A stretch of 22,333 nucleotides of DNA from a virus, in IMG/VR virus record IMGVR_UViG_3300034103_000738, positions 1 to 22,333 of that record. The stretch is one strand, 5' to 3'. The notes under the pieces were generated by a model. It did not search any database. It was not told where the DNA came from and saw only the letters and a list, made by a program, of their open reading frames with translations. The translations under genes were made by a program, and so were the position numbers. This document shows positions 13,748 through 21,439 of the stretch, piece after piece. Position 1 is the first letter of the stretch; each line of letters opens with the position of its first letter.

Positions 13748-15226
13748 GTGGCACTTATTCCGCTGACCATCCAGCCGGGCGTGTACCGCAACGGCACCGA
13801 GTACCAGAGCCGCGGGCGCTGGCGTGACGCCTCGCTCGTGCGCTGGTACGAGAACACCATGCGCCCCGTGGGCGGCTGGCGTAAGCGCGCCTCGGGGCAG
13901 GTCACGGGCAAGTGCCGCGGGTTTCTGGCGTGGCGCACGAACGCCAACGCGCGCTGGATCGGCATCGGCACGCACACCAAGCTCTTCGTTATGAACGAAG
14001 CCGGGACCATCACCGACATCACCCCGACCAGCTTCACGACCGGCAACGCCGACGCGGTGCTGAACCTGGGCTATGGCGGCGGCCCCTACGGGTTGTTCTC
14101 CTATGGCACCCCGCGCCCGGACACGGGCACGGTGACGCCCGCCACGACCTGGACGCTCGACAACTGGGGCGAGTACCTGCTGGCGTGCAGCAACGCCGAC
14201 GGCAAGATCTACGAGTGGGACCTGCTCGTGGCGAACGACGGCGTGGCGCTTGCTAACGCGCCGGTCAGCAACAAGGCCGTGCTCGTGACGGCCGAGCGGT
14301 TCGTGTTCGCACTCGGCGCCGGCGGCAACGCGCGAAAAGTAGCCTGGTCCGACCAAGAGGACAACACGACTTGGACGCCCTCGATCACGAACCAGGCGGG
14401 CGATATCGAGCTCGAGACGGTCGGCTCCATCGTGACCGGCAAGCGCCTGCGCGGCGTGAACCTGATATTCACGGATGTCGATGTTCACACGGCCCAGTTT
14501 CAGGGTCCGCCGTATGTGTACGGCTTCGAGCGCATCGCAACCGGCTGCGGCGTAATCAGCGCGCAGGCGGTGGCGGCGGTGGAGTCGGTCGCCTACTGGT
14601 GGTCGCCCTCTGGCTTCTTCATGTACGACGGATTCGTGCGCCCGCTCAAGTGCGAGGTGCTCGACTATGTGGTGAACAACCTCTCGCAGACCCAGCGCTC
14701 GAAGGTGTACGCCGTCGCAAACAACCAATACGGCGAGATCTGGTGGCTCTACCCGAGCGCCTCAAACAGCGAGTGCGACTCGTATGTATCGTACAATTAC
14801 CGCGAGGGGCATTGGAGTATCGGAGCCCTCGACAGAACCGCCGGCACCGACCGCGGCGTCTTCAGCTACCCGCTGATGGTCTCGCCGGACGGCTATGTCT
14901 ACGAGCACGAGGTCGGCGTCACCTACGACGGCACGGCGCCGTTCGCGCGCTCTGGCGCCATTGAGCTAGGCGGCGGCGAGCGGCTGATGGTGGCGCGGCA
15001 GGTTATCGCCGACGAGAACGCGATGGGCGCGGTGTCGCTGCAGTTCATCACCAAGTTCGCGCCGAACGGCGCGGAGACGACCAAGAGCTACACCATCGAC
15101 TCCATCTACACCCCGGTGCGGTTCACCGGGCGGCAGGTCGAGATGCAGATCACGGGCGCGTCTCCGGCCACGGACTGGCGCGTCGGGACGATGCGGCTCG
15201 ATGCCGTGGCGGGGGGAGAGCGATGA
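13748..15226 (+). CDS. Tail hub/nozzle-like structural protein (beta-propeller-like)
   Basis: A 492-aa protein starting at GTG 13748, with GAGGA five bases before. The N terminus (IPLTIQPGVYRNGTEYQSRG then RWRDASLVRWYENTMRPVGG) is highly characteristic of phage tail proteins in the packaged-DNA stabilisation/nozzle group (P22 gp10-like). The middle has repeated strands ending in W-x-x-A/G patterns: GFLAWRTNANARWIGIGTHT, EYLLACSNADGKIYEWD, 'AWSDQEDNTTWTPS', 'VAYWWSPSGFFMYDG' and 'GEIWWLYPSASNSE', consistent with a beta-propeller. The C-terminal third is another beta domain. The protein probably plugs the tail below the adaptor. The family role is inferred from pattern and order. Confidence 0.75.
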   Translation: MALIPLTIQPGVYRNGTEYQSRGRWRDASLVRWYENTMRPVGGWRKRASGQVTGKCRGFLAWRTNANARWIGIGTHTKLFVMNEAGTITDITPTSFTTGNADAVLNLGYGGGPYGLFSYGTPRPDTGTVTPATTWTLDNWGEYLLACSNADGKIYEWDLLVANDGVALANAPVSNKAVLVTAERFVFALGAGGNARKVAWSDQEDNTTWTPSITNQAGDIELETVGSIVTGKRLRGVNLIFTDVDVHTAQFQGPPYVYGFERIATGCGVISAQAVAAVESVAYWWSPSGFFMYDGFVRPLKCEVLDYVVNNLSQTQRSKVYAVANNQYGEIWWLYPSASNSECDSYVSYNYREGHWSIGALDRTAGTDRGVFSYPLMVSPDGYVYEHEVGVTYDGTAPFARSGAIELGGGERLMVARQVIADENAMGAVSLQFITKFAPNGAETTKSYTIDSIYTPVRFTGRQVEMQITGASPATDWRVGTMRLDAVAGGER

Positions 15227-15594
15227 AAGAGGTCGAGGGCATCGAGCACATCGCGCCCTTCCGCGAGCCTATTGAGCGCGCGCTCGCCGAGGGCTACGGC
15301 CAGATGGGCTACCACGACGTGCTCGACGGAATCGCGCGCGGCGAGTACCAGTTTTGGGCCTCGAACGATTCGTGCGTGGTGACGACCGTTGACATCTTTC
15401 CGCGCATCAAGCAGCTCACCGTCATCATCGGCGCGGGCGACCTGCGCGAGATTGATGATGTGATACGCCCGGTCATCGAAGCCTGGGCGCGCAGCATCGG
15501 CTGCGACACTATGCTGATAATGGGACGCCCTGGCTGGCAGCGGGCGCTTGAGGGCTACAGACGCACCGCGGTGGTGCTAGAGAAGAAACTATGA
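15223..15594 (+). CDS. GNAT-like small phage virion-region protein
   Basis: A 123-aa protein starting at ATG 15223 (ATGA overlap) after a strong GGGGGGAG site. The layout 'YQFWASNDSCVVTTVDIFPRIKQLTVIIGAGDL' followed by helix 'IRPVIEAWARSIGCDTMLIMGRPGWQRALEGYRRTAVVLEKKL' is shared by a widespread phage family with a minimal N-acetyltransferase-like fold, as in T7 gp13-like proteins. The usual acetyl-CoA loop R/Q-x-x-G-x-G/A is not clear, so catalytic activity is doubtful. It lies between the nozzle and the coiled-coil internal protein, as in many podoviruses, and may assist internal protein assembly. Confidence 0.65.
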   Translation: MKEVEGIEHIAPFREPIERALAEGYGQMGYHDVLDGIARGEYQFWASNDSCVVTTVDIFPRIKQLTVIIGAGDLREIDDVIRPVIEAWARSIGCDTMLIMGRPGWQRALEGYRRTAVVLEKKL

Positions 15595-17303
15595 GCAAGA
15601 TTTTTTCGTCCAAGAAGAAGGAAGTCTCCAAGACGGAGATCGACCCGAGGATCTACGACAGCGTGCTGCGGAACCTGCAGTTCGCCGAGGAGGTCTCGGC
15701 GATTCCCTACGAGCCGTACCGCGGGATGATGGTCGCGCCGTTCACGCGCGACTATATGGAGGGCGAGGCCGCGACGCGCCGCATCGCGCGCGAGGGCGGC
15801 TTTGTACCAGAGGTAGAGCAGGCCGCGCGCAACGCGCAGGCGCTGATGGGCTACCAGCCCGAGCGTGTCTCGGCTGGTCGCATTGGCACGCAGTTCGGCG
15901 CGCGCGACATCGGAGCGGAGCGCGTCGGTGCGGCCCTTGGGCGCGGCCCGGAGCGCATCTCTGCCGGCCGCGTCGGGACCACCTTTGGCGCGCGCGATAT
16001 CAGCGCGCCGGGCGCTGCGCCGATGGCGCAGGGCGCGTCGGTGCTGGGGCGTGACATTGGGGAGTACATGAACCCCTACGAGCGCCAGGTCATCGAGGCA
16101 GGCCTCGGCGATATCTCACGCGCCGAGGAACAGGCACGCGGCGGGCGCTCCGCGCGCGCCACCGCGGCCCGCGCATTCGGCGGCTCGCGCGCCGCGATCG
16201 AGGAGGGCATCGCCGCGGGTGAAGCCGCCCGCGAGCGTAACCGCTTCGTGGCCGAGCAGCGCGCGCAGGGCTTCCGTGAGGCGTCGGCGCAGCGCGAGGC
16301 AGACGTCGCGCGGCAGCAGCAGGCTGGACTCAGCAACCAGGCGGCGGCGCAAAATGTGATGGAGCTCGCCCAGCGCGGCGAGATCACGAACCAGCAGCGC
16401 GACCTTGAGCTCGCTCGGCTTGGGCTGACGGGTGAGACGACGAATGTTCAGGCCGGGCTTGAGGCCGCGCGCGCGAACCAGCAGGCGCAGCAGGATTACA
16501 TGCGGATGGGCCTGTCGGCAGAGGAGGCGAACCAGCGCGCCATGCTCGACGCATCTGGTCGTAACCAGCAGGCGGAGCTTGAGGCGCAGCGCCTGGGGAT
16601 GACCGCGCAGCAGTTCAACGAGCAGCAGCAGATGGAGGCCGCGCGCGCGAACCAGGGCGCCGGCTTGCAGGGCGCAGAGTTCCGGCTTGGAGCCGGGCGC
16701 GACCTGGCGGGCTACGGCCAGACGGCGCTCGAGAACCGCTACGGGGCGGGGCGGGCGATGATGGGCCTCGGCACGCAGCAGCAGCAGCTCTACCAGCAGT
16801 TCCTCAACGCGCAGCGCGAGGAGGACTTCCGGCGGCAGCAGTACCCGCTGCAGCAGCTCGCCATCCGGCAGGGTGCGGTGTCGGCGTCGCCGTACAACGT
16901 GACCCAGACCGGGACCGTGACGGGTCGCCAGTCGCCATTTGATATTGGTATGCGATTGGCTTCTATGATCCCGATGGGCGGTGCGCCCGCTCCAGGCTCC
17001 GACGAGCGCATGAAGCGCAACATCGGCGGCATCAAGAACCCGCTCGACAAGGTGCGCCGGCTCAAGGGCATCGAGTTTGAGTGGCAGGACGGCTACGGCG
17101 AGAACGAGGGCGAGGACAGGGGCGGCGAGGAGGACATGGGCATGTCGGCCCAGTCCGTCGAGCGCGCCATGCCCGAGGCCGTCTCGCGGCGCGAGTCGGA
17201 CAACATGCGCCAGTATGATCTGCCGCAGGTGGTCGGACTGCTCACCGAGGCCGTGAAAGAATTGGACAAGAAGGTCGGCGGCAAGCGCCGCGGGAGGGCG
17301 TGA
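15591..17303 (+). CDS. Coiled-coil virion protein with C-terminal peptidase S74 chaperone domain
   Basis: A 570-aa protein starting at ATG 15591 (ATGA overlap). Residues 91-150 hold two 30-residue repeats (ERVSAGRIGTQFGARDI and ERISAGRVGTTFGARDI). Residues about 180-420 are rich in Gln, Ala, Glu and Arg with recurring ARANQQA and LGLT/LGMT units, a long helical region like those of internal tail-tube proteins. At S470 begins a short S74-like intramolecular chaperone: S470-DERMK475-RN, then 'LDKVRRLKGIEFEWQDG', 'MSAQSVERAMPEAV' and 'LPQVVGLLTEAVKEL'. Ser and Lys are five residues apart as in known self-cleaving members, so autoproteolysis is possible. S74 domains usually cap tail spikes and fibres and aid trimerisation. 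Here it caps a helical protein, suggesting a trimeric or fibre-like structural part. Confidence 0.75.
   Translation: MSKIFSSKKKEVSKTEIDPRIYDSVLRNLQFAEEVSAIPYEPYRGMMVAPFTRDYMEGEAATRRIAREGGFVPEVEQAARNAQALMGYQPERVSAGRIGTQFGARDIGAERVGAALGRGPERISAGRVGTTFGARDISAPGAAPMAQGASVLGRDIGEYMNPYERQVIEAGLGDISRAEEQARGGRSARATAARAFGGSRAAIEEGIAAGEAARERNRFVAEQRAQGFREASAQREADVARQQQAGLSNQAAAQNVMELAQRGEITNQQRDLELARLGLTGETTNVQAGLEAARANQQAQQDYMRMGLSAEEANQRAMLDASGRNQQAELEAQRLGMTAQQFNEQQQMEAARANQGAGLQGAEFRLGAGRDLAGYGQTALENRYGAGRAMMGLGTQQQQLYQQFLNAQREEDFRRQQYPLQQLAIRQGAVSASPYNVTQTGTVTGRQSPFDIGMRLASMIPMGGAPAPGSDERMKRNIGGIKNPLDKVRRLKGIEFEWQDGYGENEGEDRGGEEDMGMSAQSVERAMPEAVSRRESDNMRQYDLPQVVGLLTEAVKELDKKVGGKRRGRA
15861..16040 (+). 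repeat. 30-codon tandem repeat in the S74-domain gene
   Basis: Two adjacent 90-base units (15861-15950 and 15951-16040) encode GlnPheGlyAlaArgAspIle-type blocks with 13 of the first 17 residues identical. The DNA copies have diverged at wobble positions, so the duplication is old and held by protein-level selection. Confidence 0.75.
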
Positions 17304-17304
17304 G

Positions 17305-17586
17305 GTGGACTTTTTCAAGAAGCTGACGGACCGCGCGGCGCAGCGCAGGATTGACGCCGACGAGGAGATGTTCAAGCGCTACGGCACGCGGTACGCCGAG
17401 GGCACCGGCGTAGAGCGCGGAATCATGCGCCTTGCCGCGCAAAGCGAAGACGCTGAAGAGATGGACCTGACGCCGACCTTTAGGGCCAAGGTTGGCGAGC
17501 CTACCGGCGCCAATCCGCTTGATATCTACCGCAAGATGTACAGCACCTACGGCGGCCGCAAGACGCGCGGCCTGCTCTTTGATTGA
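17305..17586 (+). CDS. Small hypothetical virion-region protein
   Basis: A 93-aa protein starting at GTG 17305 with a GGGAGGG site ten to fifteen bases upstream. The sequence is charged and helical (FFKKLTDRAAQRRIDADEEM, then FKRYGTRYAEGTGVERG) and ends 'DIYRKMYSTYGGRKTRGLLFD'. It has no known motif or membrane segment. It lies between the S74-domain gene and the first internal protein gene, with the downstream start 11 bases after its stop. The role is unknown; codon use agrees with the neighbours. Confidence 0.6.
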   Translation: MDFFKKLTDRAAQRRIDADEEMFKRYGTRYAEGTGVERGIMRLAAQSEDAEEMDLTPTFRAKVGEPTGANPLDIYRKMYSTYGGRKTRGLLFD

Positions 17587-17597
17587 GGACCACGAAC

Positions 17598-18944
17598 ATG
17601 GCAGAGAAAACAAAAAAGCCCGGATTTTTTAGCCGCTACATCGGCGGGCTGCTTGGCGAGGACGCCGAGTCCATGACCGAAGACGAGCGCCGCCGGGCGA
17701 CCTTGAGCTTGCTGGGCTCGATTGGCCGCAACTATTTGTCACCCGGCTCGGGCGACGAGATGCTTGCCACCATGCGCGCCAGTCGCGCCGCAGAGCGTGA
17801 GGCCGCCGGCCTCGCCCGCCGACAGGCCGCCGCCGAGGCGCTGATGCCGCAGGTGGCGGGGCGTCTTTTTGGTGGCACCCCAGGAAATCTTGAGAGTCTT
17901 CCTGGGATTAGCGGCGAGGGCGGTCAGCTGACCGCTAGTAATCGCCTCAGAACGCTTGAGAGTCTGCCCGGAGAGGGCGGAGAGGGTGGTCAGCTGACCG
18001 CTCGCTATCGGCCGAGGACGCTCGAGAGCCTTCCTGGAATTAGCGGGGAGGGTGGGCCGCTGACTTCTCGCTACCGACAGGACCCGATGGAGGCGATGTC
18101 TATGCTCTACAGATCGCAGGCTGGGCGGGATGCTGCCAAGCTAGCGCCGGATCTTGCCGCGCTGGCTAAAGAGGGCACCCTCGGGAGCATCGTCGGCGGC
18201 TCGGTCGTCAATCGACTGACCGGCAAAGTTACGACGCCAGCCAAGGCGCCGGAGCCTAGGACCCTTATCAACGAGATAAGGCTTGGAGATAGAGTAATCG
18301 CCTATTTCAGCGACGGGAGTAGCGAAGAGTTTAAGGTGGGAATGGAGCCCGGCGCGCGCGCGAGGGGAGGCGGTGGCGGCGCTGGAGGCGGTGCTGGAGG
18401 TGGTGGGGCAGAGAGCTTTGGAAAAGAGGACGCCACCACGCTGCGCAAAGAGGCCACGACGCAGTTGTCCGAATACCAGAAATTCGGGGATGCGTGGGGG
18501 CGGGTGCAAGAGGCAGCCATGAACCCCAGCCCCGCAAACGACATCGCGCTAATCTTCGCGTATATGAAAATTCTAGACCCCACCAGCGCGGTGCGAGAGG
18601 GCGAGTTTGCGACGGCGGCAAACGCCGGCAGCATCCCGCAAAGAGTCTGGGCTAGATACAACAAACTCATGCGCGGCGAAGAGCTTAATGCTGAACAGAG
18701 AAACGATTTCCTGTCATCGGCGTATGGGCTTGTCAGAAGCCAGCACAGAAACGCACAGCGAATCGTAGACAGATATGGCAACCTGGCTGCAGGTTACGGT
18801 GTAAACCCAAAAGCGGTGGCAGAGAATCCTCTCGCTTGGGCCATTGCGCCCAAAGTCAGTAATCAGCAAGAGTTTGACAGGCTGGCGCCGGGAACCTTGT
18901 TTGAAGATGCCACCACCGGCAAGTTGAAAGTAAAGCCGAGGTAA
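17598..18944 (+). CDS. Probable internal virion/ejection protein with 22-aa repeats
   Basis: The start ATG 17598 has GAGGA eight bases before and is preferred over the in-frame TTG 17583 that overlaps the previous stop; the product is 448 aa. Residues 98-161 are three tandem 22-residue repeats (LESLPGISGEGG...). A poly-Gly stretch with Ala (GGGGGAGGGAGGGG) lies near residues 256-272. The C-terminal part contains 'IALIFAYMKILDPTSAVREGEFATAANAGSIPQRVWARYN' and 'LNAEQRNDFLSSAYGLVRSQHR', a block shared by many phage proteins encoded after the nozzle and thought to be virion-internal. No transglycosylase motif is visible. Base composition becomes more AT-rich after about 18420. Role inferred from order and pattern. 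Confidence 0.65.
   Translation: MAEKTKKPGFFSRYIGGLLGEDAESMTEDERRRATLSLLGSIGRNYLSPGSGDEMLATMRASRAAEREAAGLARRQAAAEALMPQVAGRLFGGTPGNLESLPGISGEGGQLTASNRLRTLESLPGEGGEGGQLTARYRPRTLESLPGISGEGGPLTSRYRQDPMEAMSMLYRSQAGRDAAKLAPDLAALAKEGTLGSIVGGSVVNRLTGKVTTPAKAPEPRTLINEIRLGDRVIAYFSDGSSEEFKVGMEPGARARGGGGGAGGGAGGGGAESFGKEDATTLRKEATTQLSEYQKFGDAWGRVQEAAMNPSPANDIALIFAYMKILDPTSAVREGEFATAANAGSIPQRVWARYNKLMRGEELNAEQRNDFLSSAYGLVRSQHRNAQRIVDRYGNLAAGYGVNPKAVAENPLAWAIAPKVSNQQEFDRLAPGTLFEDATTGKLKVKPR
17889..18080 (+). repeat. Three 66-base tandem repeats in the internal protein gene
   Basis: Units start at 17889, 17955 and 18021; the period is exactly 66 bases (22 codons). Each begins CT(T/C)GAGAG and includes GGTCAGCTGACCGCT or a variant. 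The second unit has GEGGEGG in place of GISGEGG. The third is the most diverged and ends the array. Confidence 0.85.
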
Positions 18945-18949
18945 AAAAC

Positions 18950-20935
18950 GTGAGCGAAAAGAAAATGGATTGGAGAAACGCACCTCTGGCTGGCGCAGGT
19001 GAAGAGCCCGATGCCATTCAGATGACCCCAAGGCAGAAGGAAGAGCGAAAAGTTGGTCTCGCTCAACGCACTGCAATAGAGGGCATCACGCAGGGAGTTT
19101 TCGGGATTCCCGCCTTTGCTGGAGATGTTTTGTTTGGAGCCGCTCCTAGCCTACTGACGCAAGCTTTCGGCGGCGAACCATACACGGGGAGCCGCCTGAC
19201 CCCTTTTTCGTCTAGCGTTAGATATGCAGGCGAAAGCCTGGCGGATTTGCTAGGTAAGCCAAAGCCAGAAACTGAGGCGGAGAAAACAGCTGTTAGATAT
19301 GGAACCACCGGAATTGCCGCCCTTGGCGGAGCCGGAGTGGCTACTCTTGCCTCAAGGTTGCTTCCAAGAGTTGTTTCTGCGCCTCCCGTTTCTGGAGATC
19401 TCTTGAGGCCAAATGTGATCGCCCCCGCAGAACGCTCTAGGGTCGCAGCTGCAGAGCTTGGGGCCGCCCCGACGGCGCAGACAGGAGCATCACTTGGCGG
19501 AGAGCTCGGCGGGGACATTGGCGTATTAGCGGCGGGAGATGACGCAGACCAAAAAAGATCCGCCGCATTCAGAACCGGCGGCTCTATTTTGGGCACTTTT
19601 TTGGGCGGGTCTACTGCTGGCGTGTCAAGTGCCGCAGGATCAACCGCCTCCCAGCCGTTTACTGCCCCAGGCAGAGATATCAGCGTCGGCTCGCTTTTAA
19701 GAAACATGGCGACCAACCCTGATCAAGCAATATTGAATCTTCAAAGGTCCAGAGCGAATGTCCCAGGGGTTCAGCCTTTGACAGCTGACTCTGCTAGAGA
19801 TATCGGACTGGCAGGGTTTGAGACCGGCGTACGGTCTAGCGCTGACATGACCAACCTTATCGCCGCGCAGAGGCTTGCTAATGCGAGGGTGCTTCGTCAA
19901 GAGATGGACAGACTTGCGCGCACATCTGACCCTGCGGAGCGAGATGCAGTCATCAAAAAGATGCAGGATATCCGCAACGAAATGACGAGGCCGATGCGCG
20001 AGCAGGCCCTTGCATCAATGGACGCAAACATATCTCCAGAATTAGCCCAGAGAGGGATTTCCCTTTCGATAGATGATGTGCTTAAAAAAATCAAATCTAG
20101 CGAAAGGGGCGCTGGAGAAGGCGCCGGCGCGGTCATTAATTGGACCCGTGGAAGGCTGAATGATGAGATTTTAGGCAAGGATGTTGAAGGAAACTTCTTC
20201 AAAAGGCTTTACGAAATTCGCAAGGATTTGCGTGAAAAAACCCTTGCCTCTACAACTGAAGAACAGACTCGCGTATTTAAGAGCGGGGCACCTGTAGCAG
20301 AGGACATAATCCGCGCAATCGACGATATCCTGGATTCGGCTGCTGGCGGAAATAAATCGTGGCAAAGTTATCTTGAAAACTTCGCAGAATCCAGCAGGCG
20401 CCAGGAGCGCATCGGATTGTTGCAGGATATTCAGCAGCGCAGCATAGGAACCACAGCAGACATTGAGTCTGGCAGGTTTATGCTATCTGCTCCGGCCATG
20501 ACTAGAATCATAAGGTCTCGGCAAAGCGAAATAAATGACACGCTCACCAGCGTGCAACAAAAAAGGCTAAATAACATCCTTCTGGATTTGCAGCAGGGCT
20601 CGGCTCCTTCTGCGCCTGGCGCAAGGCCGCCAACGTCTGGAACCATAAAGAACATCACGATGGCAAACTTGATTGGCCGGACTCTTGGTGGACAGGCATC
20701 TAATTCTGCGGCCCTTCGTACGTTGATAAAGCCGCTCGAATGGCTGACAAATGTGCCAGAAGAAAAGGCTCAGGAGCTTCTGGTCCAAGCGATGATTGAC
20801 CCAAAACTTGCGGCCCTTTTAATGCAGAAAGCAGACCCTAAAAATGTCACAACATTTAGCGATTCTCTGCGAGAGTCAGCCAGAGGGTCTATATATGCGA
20901 CACCAAGAAGCGGCCTTTTAGGTCAAGGCGAATGA
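18950..20935 (+). CDS. Large internal virion/ejection-like protein
   Basis: A 661-aa protein starting at GTG 18950 with GAGG eight bases before. The N-terminal 240 residues contain Gly/Ala-rich hydrophobic segments (GITQGVFGIPAFAGDVLFG; GTTGIAALGGAGVATLASRL; GGSILGTFLGGSTAGVSSAA), which could insert into a membrane. The remaining 420 residues are helical and charged (MTNLIAAQRLANARVLRQEM, DDVLKKIKSSERGAG, EDIIRAIDDILDSAAGG, MTRIIRSRQSEINDTLTSVQ). Such proteins are often the last structural gene of podoviruses and are proposed to form the DNA ejection channel. No enzymatic motif is visible. Codon use differs from upstream genes: AGA/AGG and AT-ending codons are common. A hairpin follows 30 bases after the stop. 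Confidence 0.65.
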   Translation: MSEKKMDWRNAPLAGAGEEPDAIQMTPRQKEERKVGLAQRTAIEGITQGVFGIPAFAGDVLFGAAPSLLTQAFGGEPYTGSRLTPFSSSVRYAGESLADLLGKPKPETEAEKTAVRYGTTGIAALGGAGVATLASRLLPRVVSAPPVSGDLLRPNVIAPAERSRVAAAELGAAPTAQTGASLGGELGGDIGVLAAGDDADQKRSAAFRTGGSILGTFLGGSTAGVSSAAGSTASQPFTAPGRDISVGSLLRNMATNPDQAILNLQRSRANVPGVQPLTADSARDIGLAGFETGVRSSADMTNLIAAQRLANARVLRQEMDRLARTSDPAERDAVIKKMQDIRNEMTRPMREQALASMDANISPELAQRGISLSIDDVLKKIKSSERGAGEGAGAVINWTRGRLNDEILGKDVEGNFFKRLYEIRKDLREKTLASTTEEQTRVFKSGAPVAEDIIRAIDDILDSAAGGNKSWQSYLENFAESSRRQERIGLLQDIQQRSIGTTADIESGRFMLSAPAMTRIIRSRQSEINDTLTSVQQKRLNNILLDLQQGSAPSAPGARPPTSGTIKNITMANLIGRTLGGQASNSAALRTLIKPLEWLTNVPEEKAQELLVQAMIDPKLAALLMQKADPKNVTTFSDSLRESARGSIYATPRSGLLGQGE

Positions 20936-20964
20936 CGACAGACGTGAAACGTTACAATGGCAAG

Positions 20965-20987
20965 GCCCGGCTCTATTAGAGCCGGGC
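20965..20987 (+). terminator. Hairpin terminator at the end of the structural operon
   Basis: A perfect 9-bp stem GCCCGGCTC (20965-20973) and GAGCCGGGC (20979-20987) encloses TATTA. It is followed by TAT, without a real T tract. It lies 30 bases after the last structural gene and marks a likely transcription boundary before the next module. Confidence 0.7.
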
Positions 20988-20988
20988 T

Positions 20989-21017
20989 ATCCAACAGTAC
21001 CTCATGCGTGGTATACA
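20989..21017 (+). promoter_or_regulatory. Weak candidate promoter after the hairpin
   Basis: TATACA at 21012-21017 looks like a -10 box, with the weak CCAACA at 20991-20996 fifteen bases upstream. It is placed where a new transcription unit would begin. The -35 match is poor and the spacing short, so this is only a candidate. Confidence 0.2.
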
Positions 21018-21073
21018 AGCGCCGCTCGCCAGGCGTGCAATGATGTCGCGTGGCACCCGAGGGATCGCAACCT

Positions 21074-21439
21074 ATGCCCCAGCAGCAGGCCTCCTCTCGT
21101 CGGAAGACTGACCGCACCAGCCGCCACGAGCGGCTGCAGATTCCGCGTCGGTTCCAGTTGCACGGCCACCAGATAGCCGTGCGCATCCTGCCGCGCACCC
21201 GCTGGCCGCACCCCAAAGACACCGTCGGGATGTACGACCCGACCTGTCACCGCATCGACCTGCGCGGCGATCAGGGCGACACCGAGCTGCAGCAGACCTT
21301 CTGCCACGAGTGGGCGCACGCGCTGCTCGACGAGATGAACCATCCCCTGTCACACGACGAGGTGTTCGTGGATAACCTGGCGAGCCTGCTCCATCAGTCC
21401 CTGACGACCTTCGACTCTGGAGCCAAGCCGTGCCGCTGA
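21074..21439 (+). CDS. Small HEXXH zinc metallopeptidase-like protein
   Basis: The chosen start is ATG 21074 with GAGGGA nine bases upstream, giving 121 aa; an in-frame GTG at 21050 would add eight residues. The N terminus is basic (SSRRKTDRTSRHERLQ). The middle holds 'GMYDPTCHRIDLRG'. The zinc motif is H78-E-W-A-H82, followed by L-L-D-E-M-N and a possible third ligand E96 in PLSHDEVFVDNLASLLHQSL. This layout is shared by small phage and prophage proteins related to the ImmA/IrrE or SprT-like minimal metallopeptidases. Its substrate is unknown; possible targets are a host or phage regulator. It overlaps the next gene by ten bases, so the two are probably co-expressed. Confidence 0.7.
   Translation: MPQQQASSRRKTDRTSRHERLQIPRRFQLHGHQIAVRILPRTRWPHPKDTVGMYDPTCHRIDLRGDQGDTELQQTFCHEWAHALLDEMNHPLSHDEVFVDNLASLLHQSLTTFDSGAKPCR

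Noticed and set aside
13514-14728. Long 404-codon reverse-strand open frame
   Set aside because: It lies opposite the spanin pair and nozzle gene, is extremely rich in Arg/His/Val/Ala, has no recognisable motif, and such antisense frames are expected in high-GC coding DNA.
16116-17375. Reverse-strand 419-codon open frame
   Set aside because: Leu/Arg/His-rich mirror of the S74-domain gene with no ribosome site or domain; a shadow.
17889-18080. CRISPR-like array
   Set aside because: Units are contiguous without spacers, in frame, and encode a protein repeat.
18950-20935. Lytic transglycosylase in the large internal protein
   Set aside because: No catalytic Glu motif of the SLT type (E-S-x-x followed by GxMQ) could be seen anywhere in the 661 residues.
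20936-21073. tRNA or small RNA gene in the largest gap
   Set aside because: Only one 9-bp hairpin is visible and no cloverleaf or CCA-type end could be drawn.
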